DNA of 32,898 bases from Comamonadaceae bacterium (GTDB lineage Bacteria; Pseudomonadota; Gammaproteobacteria; Burkholderiales; Burkholderiaceae_C), in NCBI GenBank assembly GCA_007280205.1, contig QYPX01000197.1:1-32898 (forward strand), in the 5' to 3' direction. Position numbers and translations under genes: made by a program. Of this stretch, positions 8,874 to 16,483 are shown piece after piece. How positions within the stretch are numbered: the first letter of the stretch is position 1; every line of letters starts with the position of its first letter. Below the pieces are notes generated by a model that was given only the letters and a program-made list of their open reading frames with translations, was not told where the DNA came from and did not search any database.

Positions 8874-9767
8874 TCAAAAAGAGGCTCGACGCGCTGCCAG
8901 AAGGCGCTGAACCAGCAGATGCTGCACCTTGCGTTCGGTACCAATCGCGAAGAAGTTCTCTTCTACCTCATCGCAAGGCCCGAGAGTCCTTACCCCATCG
9001 CGCGCCAGCAAGTCTTCGCGAACCCATTCCACTGCCGGAAAGACACCCATGCCGCCGGCGCCAAAGGTCTTGAGCAGCGCACTGTCCTCGAACTCGCCAA
9101 CAACGCGTGGCCGGATGCCGCGCTGTTCAAACCAGTGGTCGATCCGGGCACGAACGTCGTTGTGGCTGGTGGGCAGCAGGACCGGCACCTCCGCGAGGGA
9201 ATGCGGAAAGTCCTTGTTTGCTGATTCGTAAAGCCCGGCACTTGCGAACCAGGCAATGGGCGAAGAACCCATGGAGTGCGAGTAGAGTTTGATGTTCGGA
9301 TTGGCAGGGGCAGGACGATCGGCCAAAACGATGTCCAGGCGGTGCAGGGCCAAATCTCCCAATAGATCATCGAACTCGCCCTCGTTGCACAACAGGCGCA
9401 AATGGGGCTCCATCAGGATGGGGTGCAGCAAGCCATGCACGACCAACTTGGGCAGCGCATCCGCTATGCCCACAGCCAGCCTGACGGCAGGAGTGCTCAT
9501 GGCATCTCGCACGACGGTAGGCAAGTTCTCACCGAGTTGAAATATCAGATCAGCCTGCTGCATGGCTGCTACACCGGCGTCGGTCAGCACCAAGCCCCTG
9601 CCTGCTGGCTTGAGCAAAGTGTAGCCCAGCGAACGCTCGAGTTCCCTCACTTGCGCACTGATAGTCTGCACCGCCATATCGAGTTTGTTTGCGGCACGGG
9701 AAATGCCTCCCTCTTTGGCCACAACCCAGAAATAGTAGAGATGCTTGTAATTGAAGTCGGCGCGCAT
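8874..9767 (-). CDS. nhaR: LysR-family regulator, NhaR type
   Basis: 297 residues. The N-terminal winged helix (~5-64) has FNYKHLYYFWVVAKEGGISRAANKL and QTISAQVRELERSLGYTL, a pattern characteristic of NhaR, the LysR-type activator of Na+/H+ antiporter nhaA in E. coli. The effector domain follows (~90-297), with LAVGIADALPKLVVHGLLHP. The protein is divergent from the Tim44-domain gene (101 bp between starts), so it probably controls that operon and itself. No antiporter gene is nearby, so its regulon here may be different. Family call is firm, the NhaR orthology moderate. Confidence 0.8.
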   Translation of the reverse strand: MRADFNYKHLYYFWVVAKEGGISRAANKLDMAVQTISAQVRELERSLGYTLLKPAGRGLVLTDAGVAAMQQADLIFQLGENLPTVVRDAMSTPAVRLAVGIADALPKLVVHGLLHPILMEPHLRLLCNEGEFDDLLGDLALHRLDIVLADRPAPANPNIKLYSHSMGSSPIAWFASAGLYESANKDFPHSLAEVPVLLPTSHNDVRARIDHWFEQRGIRPRVVGEFEDSALLKTFGAGGMGVFPAVEWVREDLLARDGVRTLGPCDEVEENFFAIGTERKVQHLLVQRLLAARRASF

Positions 9768-9868
9768 AGTTCGCTTTTATGGGATTATTAATACGTAATT
9801 ATCTGCTTTTTAGATCTTGTTCAAGCAACTACTCTTGCCCCTGAAACCTTTCATCAACGGAGACTTCA
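9768..9868. promoter_or_regulatory. Divergent promoter region, nhaR / Tim44 operon
   Basis: An unusually AT-rich 101-bp gap (for example GGGATTATTAATACGTAATTATC at 9781-9803, given in part) separates the two divergent starts. The imperfect dyad TTATTAATACGTAATTA is a candidate LysR-type binding region. The GGAG at 9859-9862 is the ribosome-binding site of the Tim44 gene. Exact promoters cannot be assigned by eye. Confidence 0.5.
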
Positions 9869-10756
9869 ATGAAACTTCTTCTTTCAATTTTGGCGGTCGT
9901 ACTGACGCTTGGGCTGTTCCTTGGCGCCGGAGATGCCGAAGCGGCAAAGCGGCTGGGAGGTGGCAAGTCATCGGGGATGCAGCGTCAGTCGGCCCCTGCG
10001 AACAAGACGCCAGAGGTCAAGCCAGCGCAAGCGCCCACCGCCCCTGCAGCGGCTGCAGCACAACCGAAACGCTCCTGGATGGGACCGCTGGCGGGCCTGG
10101 CCGCCGGTCTTGGCCTCGCTGCCCTGGCTTCCCACTTCGGATTTGGTGAGGAACTGGCATCCATGATGATGATGGGGCTGGCAATCATGGCCGTCCTCGC
10201 GGTGGTCGGTTTGATCATGCGCAAGCGCGCCGCTGCCCAGCAACCACTGGCAGCGCGAATCGGCGGCATGCAATACGCGGGTGCCGGCCATGATCGCGCC
10301 GACATGGCAGCCAAAAGCTATGACGTCTCCATGCCAGGCTCCAGCATCGGTTCAAAGCTGCTTGCTACCAGCAGCATTCCACCGGAATTTGATGCGGCAG
10401 GCTTCGAGCGCAATGCCACGGCTCAGTTCATTCGCTTGCAGGCTGCCAACGACAGCGGAAATCTGGACGACATCGGCGAGTTCACCACGCCCGAGATGCT
10501 CGCCGATTTGAAGCTGGACCTGGCGGCGCGCGGTGGTGCTGCGCAGGAAACCGAGGTTGTGAACGTCCAGGCCAAGGTGATTGATGTGCTTGACGAGGGC
10601 GATCGCTACGTGGTCAGCGTGCGCTTTACCGGAACGATCCGCGAGAGCAAAGGCTCTGTGCCTGAGTCATTCGACGAGACATGGCACCTGGTCAAGGGCC
10701 GTGAAGGCAGGGGTGGCTGGGTTCTCTGCGGAATTCAACAGGTGCAGCCGGCCTGA
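9869..10756 (+). CDS. Tim44-domain membrane protein
   Basis: 295 residues. A signal/anchor (MKLLLSILAVVLTLGLFLGA) ends in AEAAKR; then a Gly/Ala/Pro-rich linker (~30-70), and two adjacent hydrophobic stretches, WMGPLAGLAAGLGLAALASH and MMMMGLAIMAVLAVVGLIM. The C-terminal Tim44-like fold (~165-293) contains FERNATAQFIRLQAAND, FTTPEMLADLKLDL and a final ETWHLVKGREGRGGWVLCGI. Bacterial Tim44-domain proteins are membrane-associated and mostly uncharacterised; the domain is related to mitochondrial import proteins and to ribosomal L45. It ends 12 bp before the TerC-Usp gene, so the two are probably co-transcribed. Confidence 0.85.
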   Translation: MKLLLSILAVVLTLGLFLGAGDAEAAKRLGGGKSSGMQRQSAPANKTPEVKPAQAPTAPAAAAAQPKRSWMGPLAGLAAGLGLAALASHFGFGEELASMMMMGLAIMAVLAVVGLIMRKRAAAQQPLAARIGGMQYAGAGHDRADMAAKSYDVSMPGSSIGSKLLATSSIPPEFDAAGFERNATAQFIRLQAANDSGNLDDIGEFTTPEMLADLKLDLAARGGAAQETEVVNVQAKVIDVLDEGDRYVVSVRFTGTIRESKGSVPESFDETWHLVKGREGRGGWVLCGIQQVQPA

Positions 10757-10768
10757 GAGATATGAAAT

Positions 10769-12040
10769 ATGGACATCTTTACCATTGAATTTGCCACCGC
10801 ACTGGCAGCAATCATTGCCATTGATCTGGTCCTGGCCGGTGACAATGCCATTGTGATTGCACTGGCGGCGCGCAACGTGCCGCGTCACCTCCAGCGCCGG
10901 GCCATGATGGTCGGGGCTGCTGGTGCGGTCATTGTCCGCAGTCTGCTGACCCTGGTCGTTGTCTGGCTGCTGCAGTTTCCGGGGTTGCTCTTCGCGGGCG
11001 GCGCGATGCTGATCTGGATCGCCTACAAGCTGCTCATACCCGAGCACGAAAATGGGGAAGCAGCACAGATCAAGGGTGCCCCCACGTTCTGGGCCGCCAT
11101 CCGAACGATTGTGGTGGCAGACATGGTGATGGGAATGGACAACGTCCTGGGCGTCGCCGGCGCAGCCCACGGGAGTTTCCTGCTGGTGATGCTGGGTCTG
11201 CTGATCAGCATCCCGATCCTGATTTGGGGCAGCAGCATCCTTTTGAAGTACGTTGAGCGCTACCCCGCACTCGTGTATCTGGGCGCTGGTGTGCTGGCCC
11301 TCACGGCAGCCAAGATGATGACCTCGGAGCCCGCCCTCAAGGATGCCCTCGGTACTTACGCCCTGACGGTGCCGATGGTTTACTTTGTCACCGTTTTTGG
11401 TGTCTTGTGGCAAGGGTTTGTAGAAAACCACCACCGCCTGGAATCACGAATCAGTGTCAGGTTGGCGGATTTGAAGAGGCAAAGGGTAGCGATATTGGAA
11501 ACGTCGAATAACTTTGAAGGAGAAAGCGTCATGGAAAAGGTACTTGTTCCGGTAGATGGCTCACGCAACGCCCAGCATGCAGTGCGGCATGTCATCAATG
11601 AGTTTCGCAAGAATGGGCTGATGGAGGTTCACTTGTTGAATGTTCAGACCCCTTTCTCAAAGCACGTTGCGCAGTTCGTCAGTCGCAAGACTCGGGAGGG
11701 ATACCACCGTGACGAAGCGGCCAAGGCGCTCAAGCCGAATCGCCGGATGCTCGATGCCGCCAATGTTGGCCATAGTGTGCACGTCGAAGTAGGACGAAAG
11801 GCTGAAGTGATTACTGAAACAGCGCGGCGTCTGGGCTGTGATCACATCGTGATGGCTACAGCGCGCAAAAATTCCCTCACGCGCATGCTCGAGGCTTCGG
11901 TCACCAACCGGGTGGTGGAACTGACCACGGTGCCGGTTGAAGTGATCGCGGGTGATGCCGTCTCCAAGGCGGAGCGCTTTGGCATACCGATCGGCATTGC
12001 CGGCGCCATTGGCTTGATGTTGTTTGCAGTGGCTGATTAA
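10769..12040 (+). CDS. TerC-family transporter fused to a universal stress protein domain
   Basis: 423 residues. Residues 1-~225 are a TerC/YjbE-type integral membrane domain with several helices and the two conserved acidic motifs LVLAGDNAIVIALA and VADMVMGMDNVLGVAG. Members are implicated in metal-ion (Mn2+) efflux and exoenzyme metalation. Residues ~255-395 are a UspA-like domain beginning MEKVLVPVDGSRNAQHAVRH and including DHIVMATARKNSLTRMLEAS and TTVPVEVIA. A C-terminal hydrophobic segment IPIGIAGAIGLMLFAVAD follows. There is no stop between the parts. At 11515-11522 a GAAGGAGA ribosome-binding site precedes an in-frame ATG at 11531, so a separate Usp product from the same message is plausible. 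Confidence 0.85.
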   Translation: MDIFTIEFATALAAIIAIDLVLAGDNAIVIALAARNVPRHLQRRAMMVGAAGAVIVRSLLTLVVVWLLQFPGLLFAGGAMLIWIAYKLLIPEHENGEAAQIKGAPTFWAAIRTIVVADMVMGMDNVLGVAGAAHGSFLLVMLGLLISIPILIWGSSILLKYVERYPALVYLGAGVLALTAAKMMTSEPALKDALGTYALTVPMVYFVTVFGVLWQGFVENHHRLESRISVRLADLKRQRVAILETSNNFEGESVMEKVLVPVDGSRNAQHAVRHVINEFRKNGLMEVHLLNVQTPFSKHVAQFVSRKTREGYHRDEAAKALKPNRRMLDAANVGHSVHVEVGRKAEVITETARRLGCDHIVMATARKNSLTRMLEASVTNRVVELTTVPVEVIAGDAVSKAERFGIPIGIAGAIGLMLFAVAD

Positions 12041-12069
12041 AACCGTCGTTGGCGGGTTTTCAGGGTAGA

Positions 12070-12085
12070 AGGCGCCGCGGCGCCT
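12070..12085. terminator. Possible bidirectional terminator
   Basis: A perfect 16-bp palindrome AGGCGCCGCGGCGCCT lies between the convergent ends of the TerC-Usp gene (12040) and the TRAP large permease (12092). There is no T-run on either side, so it would be a weak or factor-dependent terminator. Confidence 0.4.
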
Positions 12086-12091
12086 CCTGTC

Positions 12092-14047
12092 CTATTTGTA
12101 CAGCGTATGCGGCAGCCACAAACCGATCGCCGGGAACGTATAAAGCAGAACAATGGCCACCACCTGGATCGCCATAAAGGGCAGCATGCCGGCAAAAATC
12201 TGGTTCAGCGTGACGTGTGGCGGGCTCACGCCCTTCAAGTAGAACGCAGCCATCGCCACCGGCGGACTCAGGAACGCGGTTTGCAGATTCAGCGCCACGA
12301 GCAGGCCAAAGAACAGCGGATCGACGCCAAAGTGCGGCAACAGCGGGATGAAAATCGGCATGAAAATGACGATGATCTCGGTCCACTCCAGCGGCCAGCC
12401 CAGCAAAAAGATGACGACTTGCGACAGCACCATGAACTGTATCGGCGTCATGTTGAGCGACAGCACCCACTGGTTGATGATCTCCTGGCCACCGAGCAGG
12501 GCAAAAGCGGCCGAGAAAATGCTGGAACCTACAAACAGCCAGCACACCATGGCACTGGTCTTGGCCGTCAGATACACCGATTCGCGGATCATGCCGATAT
12601 TGAGCCGCCGGTAGGCAGCCGCCAGCACCAGACCACCCGCCGAGCCCATGGCCGCCGCCTCGGTTGGCGTGGCCAGACCGAACACGATGGTGCCCAGCAC
12701 CGAGATGATCAGCATGGCAAGCGGAAAGAAAGACCCCAGCAGCATCTTGAAAATTTCGAGGCGGGCAAAGTTGAAGAAGCCGTAAGCAATCGCCAAACCC
12801 ACAACGCAGCTGGCCAGCGCAATCCAGAAGGCCAGCGGCACCGGCTGACGCTCCGGGGGCGGCAGGGGTTTGGCTTCGGCCGGCGTCGCCGGCTTGACCG
12901 TGGCTTTTGCTGCCACCACCGCTGATGCCGGTTCGACCGACTTGGCCGTCGCTGCGCTCGCTGCCTCGACTGGTGGTTCCTGCAGGCCAGCTTCCGCCTC
13001 AGGCTCCTGCAAGCCACCGGCCTGCGGCTTCTCATCCTCAGCCGAGTTGAGTATGCCGCCACCCATCTCGACCACGCCCTCCGGGGCGCGCTCGATGGGT
13101 GCCGTCACGCTCATGTACACGACACCCATGATGGAGGCCACCGTGATGGCCGGCAGCAGCACGATGAACAAATGCGTCAGCAGCGTGCGCATAGGAACCG
13201 TTGCGTTGCGTTGTCCCTTGATGGCGCCGATCAGGCCGGGCAGGACGTTGTTGCTGATGGTTTTGGAGATTTCCTGAGCAAATGCAGGCAATGCCACCTT
13301 GCGGTCCTCTTCCGACAGCGGTGGCGCCAGACTGGGTTTTAGCTTGGCCAGGACAATCACGTAGCCGACATACAGTGCGGCCAGCATGATGCCGGGGAAG
13401 AAGGCGCCGGCATAGAGCTGCACCACCGAGACGCCGGCCGTAGCGCCATAAACAATCAGCAGCACCGAGGGCGGAATCAGGATGCCCAGACAACCGCCGG
13501 CGGTGATGGCACCGGCCGACAGCTTGATGTCGTAGCCTGCCTTCAGCATGGCCGGAAAGGCCAGCAGGCCCATCAGCGTTACCACTGCACCCACAATGCC
13601 GGTGGCCGTCGCAAACACAGCACAGGTGACGATGGTGGCCACTGCCAGCGAACCCGGAATGCGGGCCGTGGCAAGGTGCAGACTCTTGAACAGTTTCTCG
13701 ATCAGGTTGGCCCGCTCCACCAGATAGCCCATGAAGACGAACAGGGGAATCGAAATCAGCACATCGTTGGACATCACCGAATAGGCACGCTGCACCATCA
13801 GGTCCAGCGTCTGCTGCACCGCCAGCGAGGGGTTCTGACTTCGATAGGCAATCCAGGCAAACATCATGCCCATGCCCATCAGGGTAAAGGCGGTCGGAAA
13901 GCCAAGCATGATGGCAACCACAATGAGGGCCAGCATCAACAGACCCAGATGACCGTTGGCCATTTGCGCCGGTGCGGGCAGCAGGACAAAAGCCGCCAGC
14001 ACGACGGCGGCCATGATGATGAGACCAAACCAGACTTCTTTTCTCAT
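12092..14047 (-). CDS. dctM: TRAP transporter large permease (DctM-like)
   Basis: 651 residues, longer than the usual ~430 for DctM. Many hydrophobic helices include the family signatures SIPLFVFMGYLVERANLIEKLF, GGCLGILIPPSVLLIVYG and GLATPTEAAAMGSAGGLVLA. The two halves of the transport domain are separated by a hydrophilic Ala/Pro/Glu-rich linker (residues ~317-404) with a short internal repeat (GLQEPEAEA / GLQEPPVEA). This subunit carries out Na+-coupled transport of an organic acid delivered by the periplasmic binding protein. Its start codon overlaps the DctQ stop by 4 bp (ATGA), showing translational coupling. The substrate is unknown. Confidence 0.9.
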   Translation of the reverse strand: MRKEVWFGLIIMAAVVLAAFVLLPAPAQMANGHLGLLMLALIVVAIMLGFPTAFTLMGMGMMFAWIAYRSQNPSLAVQQTLDLMVQRAYSVMSNDVLISIPLFVFMGYLVERANLIEKLFKSLHLATARIPGSLAVATIVTCAVFATATGIVGAVVTLMGLLAFPAMLKAGYDIKLSAGAITAGGCLGILIPPSVLLIVYGATAGVSVVQLYAGAFFPGIMLAALYVGYVIVLAKLKPSLAPPLSEEDRKVALPAFAQEISKTISNNVLPGLIGAIKGQRNATVPMRTLLTHLFIVLLPAITVASIMGVVYMSVTAPIERAPEGVVEMGGGILNSAEDEKPQAGGLQEPEAEAGLQEPPVEAASAATAKSVEPASAVVAAKATVKPATPAEAKPLPPPERQPVPLAFWIALASCVVGLAIAYGFFNFARLEIFKMLLGSFFPLAMLIISVLGTIVFGLATPTEAAAMGSAGGLVLAAAYRRLNIGMIRESVYLTAKTSAMVCWLFVGSSIFSAAFALLGGQEIINQWVLSLNMTPIQFMVLSQVVIFLLGWPLEWTEIIVIFMPIFIPLLPHFGVDPLFFGLLVALNLQTAFLSPPVAMAAFYLKGVSPPHVTLNQIFAGMLPFMAIQVVAIVLLYTFPAIGLWLPHTLYK

Positions 14048-14670
14048 GGCTGGCTCCCCTTGGCATGGACGACATAGGCATCCAACTTGGCGATATCTTC
14101 GTCCTTCACGTGCACCATTTCTTTCAGCTTGTCGACGTCGACTTCCTCCACATCATCGACGCGCTTGGGCCACTCGCCGGTCTGCAGGCACATGACACAG
14201 CGGATGATTTCAACCACGCCCTGCACCAGCAAAAAGGCACCGGCCAGCGGCAACACGGTCTTGAACGGATAAACCGGCGGACCGTTGGCGGTCACATTCG
14301 AATGCTCGTTGATGGCCCACGACTCGGCAGCAAAGTTGTAGCCCGCCCAGGCCAGTGCAAACACGCCAGGGATGAAAAACAGGATGTACAGCGCCAGATC
14401 AAGCCCGGCCTGCAGGCGCGGCGGAAAAAAGCCGTAAAGAACATCACCACGCACATGCCCGTTCTTGGACAGGGTGTAGGCGCCGGCCATCATGAACACG
14501 CTGCCGTAGAGCATGATCATGACATCAAAAGCCCAGGGGTGCGGGTTGTCCAGCGCGTAGCGCGAGAAGACCTCCCAGGTAATCATCAGGGTCAGTGCCA
14601 TGATGAGCCAGGAAAACGTCTGACCGACAAAGGTGCTGATCCGGTCGATCGTCAAGAGCAATTTCTGCAT
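14044..14670 (-). CDS. dctQ: TRAP transporter small permease (DctQ-like)
   Basis: 208 residues from MQKLLLTIDRISTFVGQTFS, with four membrane helices: SWLIMALTLMITWEVFSRY, MIMLYGSVFMMAGAYTL, LALYILFFIPGVFALAWAG and LPLAGAFLLVQGVVEIIRC. The EVFSRYALDNPHPWAFD motif is typical of DctQ. The acidic C-terminal tail (VDDVEEVDVDKLKEMVHVKD) extends beyond the usual family end. The ATG at 14670 is chosen because it begins right before the family N-terminus; upstream codons lie in the terminator region. It overlaps dctM by 4 bp. Confidence 0.9.
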   Translation of the reverse strand: MQKLLLTIDRISTFVGQTFSWLIMALTLMITWEVFSRYALDNPHPWAFDVMIMLYGSVFMMAGAYTLSKNGHVRGDVLYGFFPPRLQAGLDLALYILFFIPGVFALAWAGYNFAAESWAINEHSNVTANGPPVYPFKTVLPLAGAFLLVQGVVEIIRCVMCLQTGEWPKRVDDVEEVDVDKLKEMVHVKDEDIAKLDAYVVHAKGSQP

Positions 14671-14683
14671 AGCGTGAACGCCT

Positions 14684-14720
14684 AAAAAAACAGCCACCCG
14701 AACTGCTGCCCGGATGGCTG
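14684..14720 (-). terminator. Intrinsic terminator between dctP and dctQM
   Basis: On the minus strand CAGCCATCCG..CGGGTGGCTG forms a 10-bp stem with one mismatch and a ~10-nt loop, followed directly by seven T residues (the A-run at 14684-14690 on the plus strand). It lies 18-54 bp after the dctP stop and just before dctQ. This would lower permease expression relative to the binding protein. Confidence 0.8.
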
Positions 14721-14738
14721 ACAAACGTCAATAATCCC

Positions 14739-15872
14739 TCAAGCCTTCTTGGGGGCGGCTTTTTTGGCTCCGAAGAAATGATTCGCCGCCATGCGTCGGC
14801 TGATGACCGTGTCCTGCTCCCACTTCACGGCGCGCTCGGCAAACGCCATCTGCGACTCCACGATTTCCTTGAAGAGTGGATTTTCGGCCGACTTTTTCGT
14901 CAGAATCGCATCCCACAGGGTGAGTTGATCCTGCAGCACAGCGTCCGGCGTCTTGTAGAACTTGACCTTGTCCTTGGTCTGCAATTCGATGTAGTCCTTG
15001 GAATAGCGATCAACCGCCTTCCAGGACATGTCAGCCGACGAGGCTTCGACAGCACCGGCGATGATGGCCTTCATCTTGGCTGGCAGTGCCTCGTACTTGG
15101 GTTTGTTGAACATGATCTCGAAGGTCTCGGCGCTCTGATGGTAGCTCTGCAGCATGCAGACCTTGGAGACGTCCGGAAAGCCCAGCACCCGATCGGAAGT
15201 CGCGTTGTTGAACTCAGCACCGTCCAACAGACCGCGGTCCATGGCTGGAACAATTTCACCGCCTGGCAGTGCATTGACTGCAGCCCCCATGGCGGTGAAC
15301 AGATCAATGGCCAGTCCGTTGGTACGGAACTTCAACCCCTTGAAATCCGCCGACTTGGTGATGGGCTTCTTGAACCAGCCCAAGGGTTGCGTCGCCATGG
15401 GTCCATACAGGAAGGAGGTCACGTTCATGCCAATGGAGGCGTAGAGCTTGGCCAGCAATTCCTGCCCGCCGCCGTATTTGTGCCAGGAAAGCAGCATATT
15501 GGCATCCATGCCGAAGGCCGGGCCAGAATTCCACAGCGCCAACGCGTTCTGCTTGCCATAGTGATAACCCAGCACCCCGTGTCCACCGTCCAATGTACCC
15601 TTGGTCACAGCTTCCAGCAAACCAAAGGCGGGCACCACGGCACCGGCTGGCAGTACTTCGATCTTCAGATCGCCACCGGTCATGTCGTTGACCTTCTTGG
15701 CGAAATCCAGAGCGTATTCGTGGAAAATATCTTTTGACGGCCAGGTGCTCTGCCAGCGCATCGAAATGGGTCCGGTTTGTCCTTTGGCAATCATGGGGGC
15801 CGCCATCGCGCCCGCCGCGACTGCGACACCTTTGAGCAAATTACGACGACGGCTGGTTTTGAGTTCTGTCAT
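14739..15872 (-). CDS. dctP: TRAP transporter substrate-binding protein (DctP/TakP-like)
   Basis: 377 residues from MTELKTSRRRNLLKG. The SRRRNLLKG motif plus hydrophobic VAVAAGAMAAPMIAKG is a twin-arginine-like signal, so export may be via Tat. The mature protein is a SBP_bac_7/DctP fold with WQSTWPSKDIFHEYALDFAK, GALDGG-like segment GTLDGGHGVLGYHYGKQ, and KGLKFRTNGLAIDLFTAMGA, which supplies the conserved arginine that usually binds a substrate carboxylate. It resembles the TakP group that binds 2-oxoacids, but substrate is not established. The start is chosen by the AGGAGACC ribosome-binding site. First gene of the TRAP operon. Confidence 0.9.
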   Translation of the reverse strand: MTELKTSRRRNLLKGVAVAAGAMAAPMIAKGQTGPISMRWQSTWPSKDIFHEYALDFAKKVNDMTGGDLKIEVLPAGAVVPAFGLLEAVTKGTLDGGHGVLGYHYGKQNALALWNSGPAFGMDANMLLSWHKYGGGQELLAKLYASIGMNVTSFLYGPMATQPLGWFKKPITKSADFKGLKFRTNGLAIDLFTAMGAAVNALPGGEIVPAMDRGLLDGAEFNNATSDRVLGFPDVSKVCMLQSYHQSAETFEIMFNKPKYEALPAKMKAIIAGAVEASSADMSWKAVDRYSKDYIELQTKDKVKFYKTPDAVLQDQLTLWDAILTKKSAENPLFKEIVESQMAFAERAVKWEQDTVISRRMAANHFFGAKKAAPKKA

Positions 15873-16053
15873 AGGGGTCTCCTGTTGGTGGTACATAAAG
15901 TCTTCTCTCCCTCGAGATTTTCTTTTGATTTTGTCACTTATTGGTATTTCGGTTAGAGGGTTTCCACTAGGTGGCAACAGCTGACGGCGATTCCTCCTAC
16001 ACTTCGCGCACCCAAATCAGCCCACAAGCCCGAAGTCAGGAAACGATCAAGCC
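15873..16053. promoter_or_regulatory. Divergent promoter region, TRAP operon / rhodanese
   Basis: The 181-bp gap between dctP and the rhodanese gene contains an AT-rich tract (GATTTTCTTTTGATTTTGTC at 15917-15936) suited to the minus-strand promoter of the TRAP operon. AGGAAACG upstream of 16054 is the rhodanese ribosome-binding site. No clear operator dyad was seen. Confidence 0.45.
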
Positions 16054-16482
16054 ATGTCTGCGCCAGCATCTTCTGAAGACGTCTATCCGGCCCAGGGCTA
16101 TGCGGGTGATGTCACACCCGCCACCGCGTGCCAGTGGTGGCAAGCGGGCCAGGCCATATTGGTGGATGTGCGGAGCACGGCGGAGCTAGAGTGGGTCGGC
16201 TTTGTTCCCGGCTCTGTTCACATCGCCTGGAAGCAGTGGCCGGGAATGGTCGCCAACGCCAACTTTGACAAAGCCATTCTGGAGTCCGTGCCGAAGGACA
16301 GGAAAGTCGTCTTGCTATGCCGCAGCGGTGTGCGATCCATTGCCGCTGCCCAACGCGCCACAGAGCTCGGTCTGCAGGCCTACAACATTCTTGAAGGCTT
16401 CGAGGGCAACCCGGACGCACTGGCGCAGCGCGGGCATGTGGGTGGCTGGCGCTATCACGGACTGCCCTGGCGCCAGGGCTGA
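16054..16482 (+). CDS. Rhodanese-like sulfurtransferase
   Basis: 142 residues, one rhodanese domain. Signatures: QAILVDVRSTAELEWVGFVPG near the N-terminus, and the active-site loop VVLLCRSGVRS with catalytic cysteine, followed by AAQRATELGLQAYNILEGFEG. The six-residue loop after Cys (RSGVRS) is that of sulfur-handling rhodaneses, which pass sulfane sulfur from thiosulfate or persulfides to acceptors. No signal peptide, so cytoplasmic. It ends 1 bp before the convergent amidase stop. Physiological acceptor unknown. Confidence 0.9.
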   Translation: MSAPASSEDVYPAQGYAGDVTPATACQWWQAGQAILVDVRSTAELEWVGFVPGSVHIAWKQWPGMVANANFDKAILESVPKDRKVVLLCRSGVRSIAAAQRATELGLQAYNILEGFEGNPDALAQRGHVGGWRYHGLPWRQG

Positions 16483-16483
16483 A

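Noticed and set aside
9768-9868. Mn2+ (yybP-ykoY) riboswitch ahead of the Tim44-TerC operon
   Set aside because: I looked because of the TerC gene, but the leader is too short and lacks the conserved riboswitch core.
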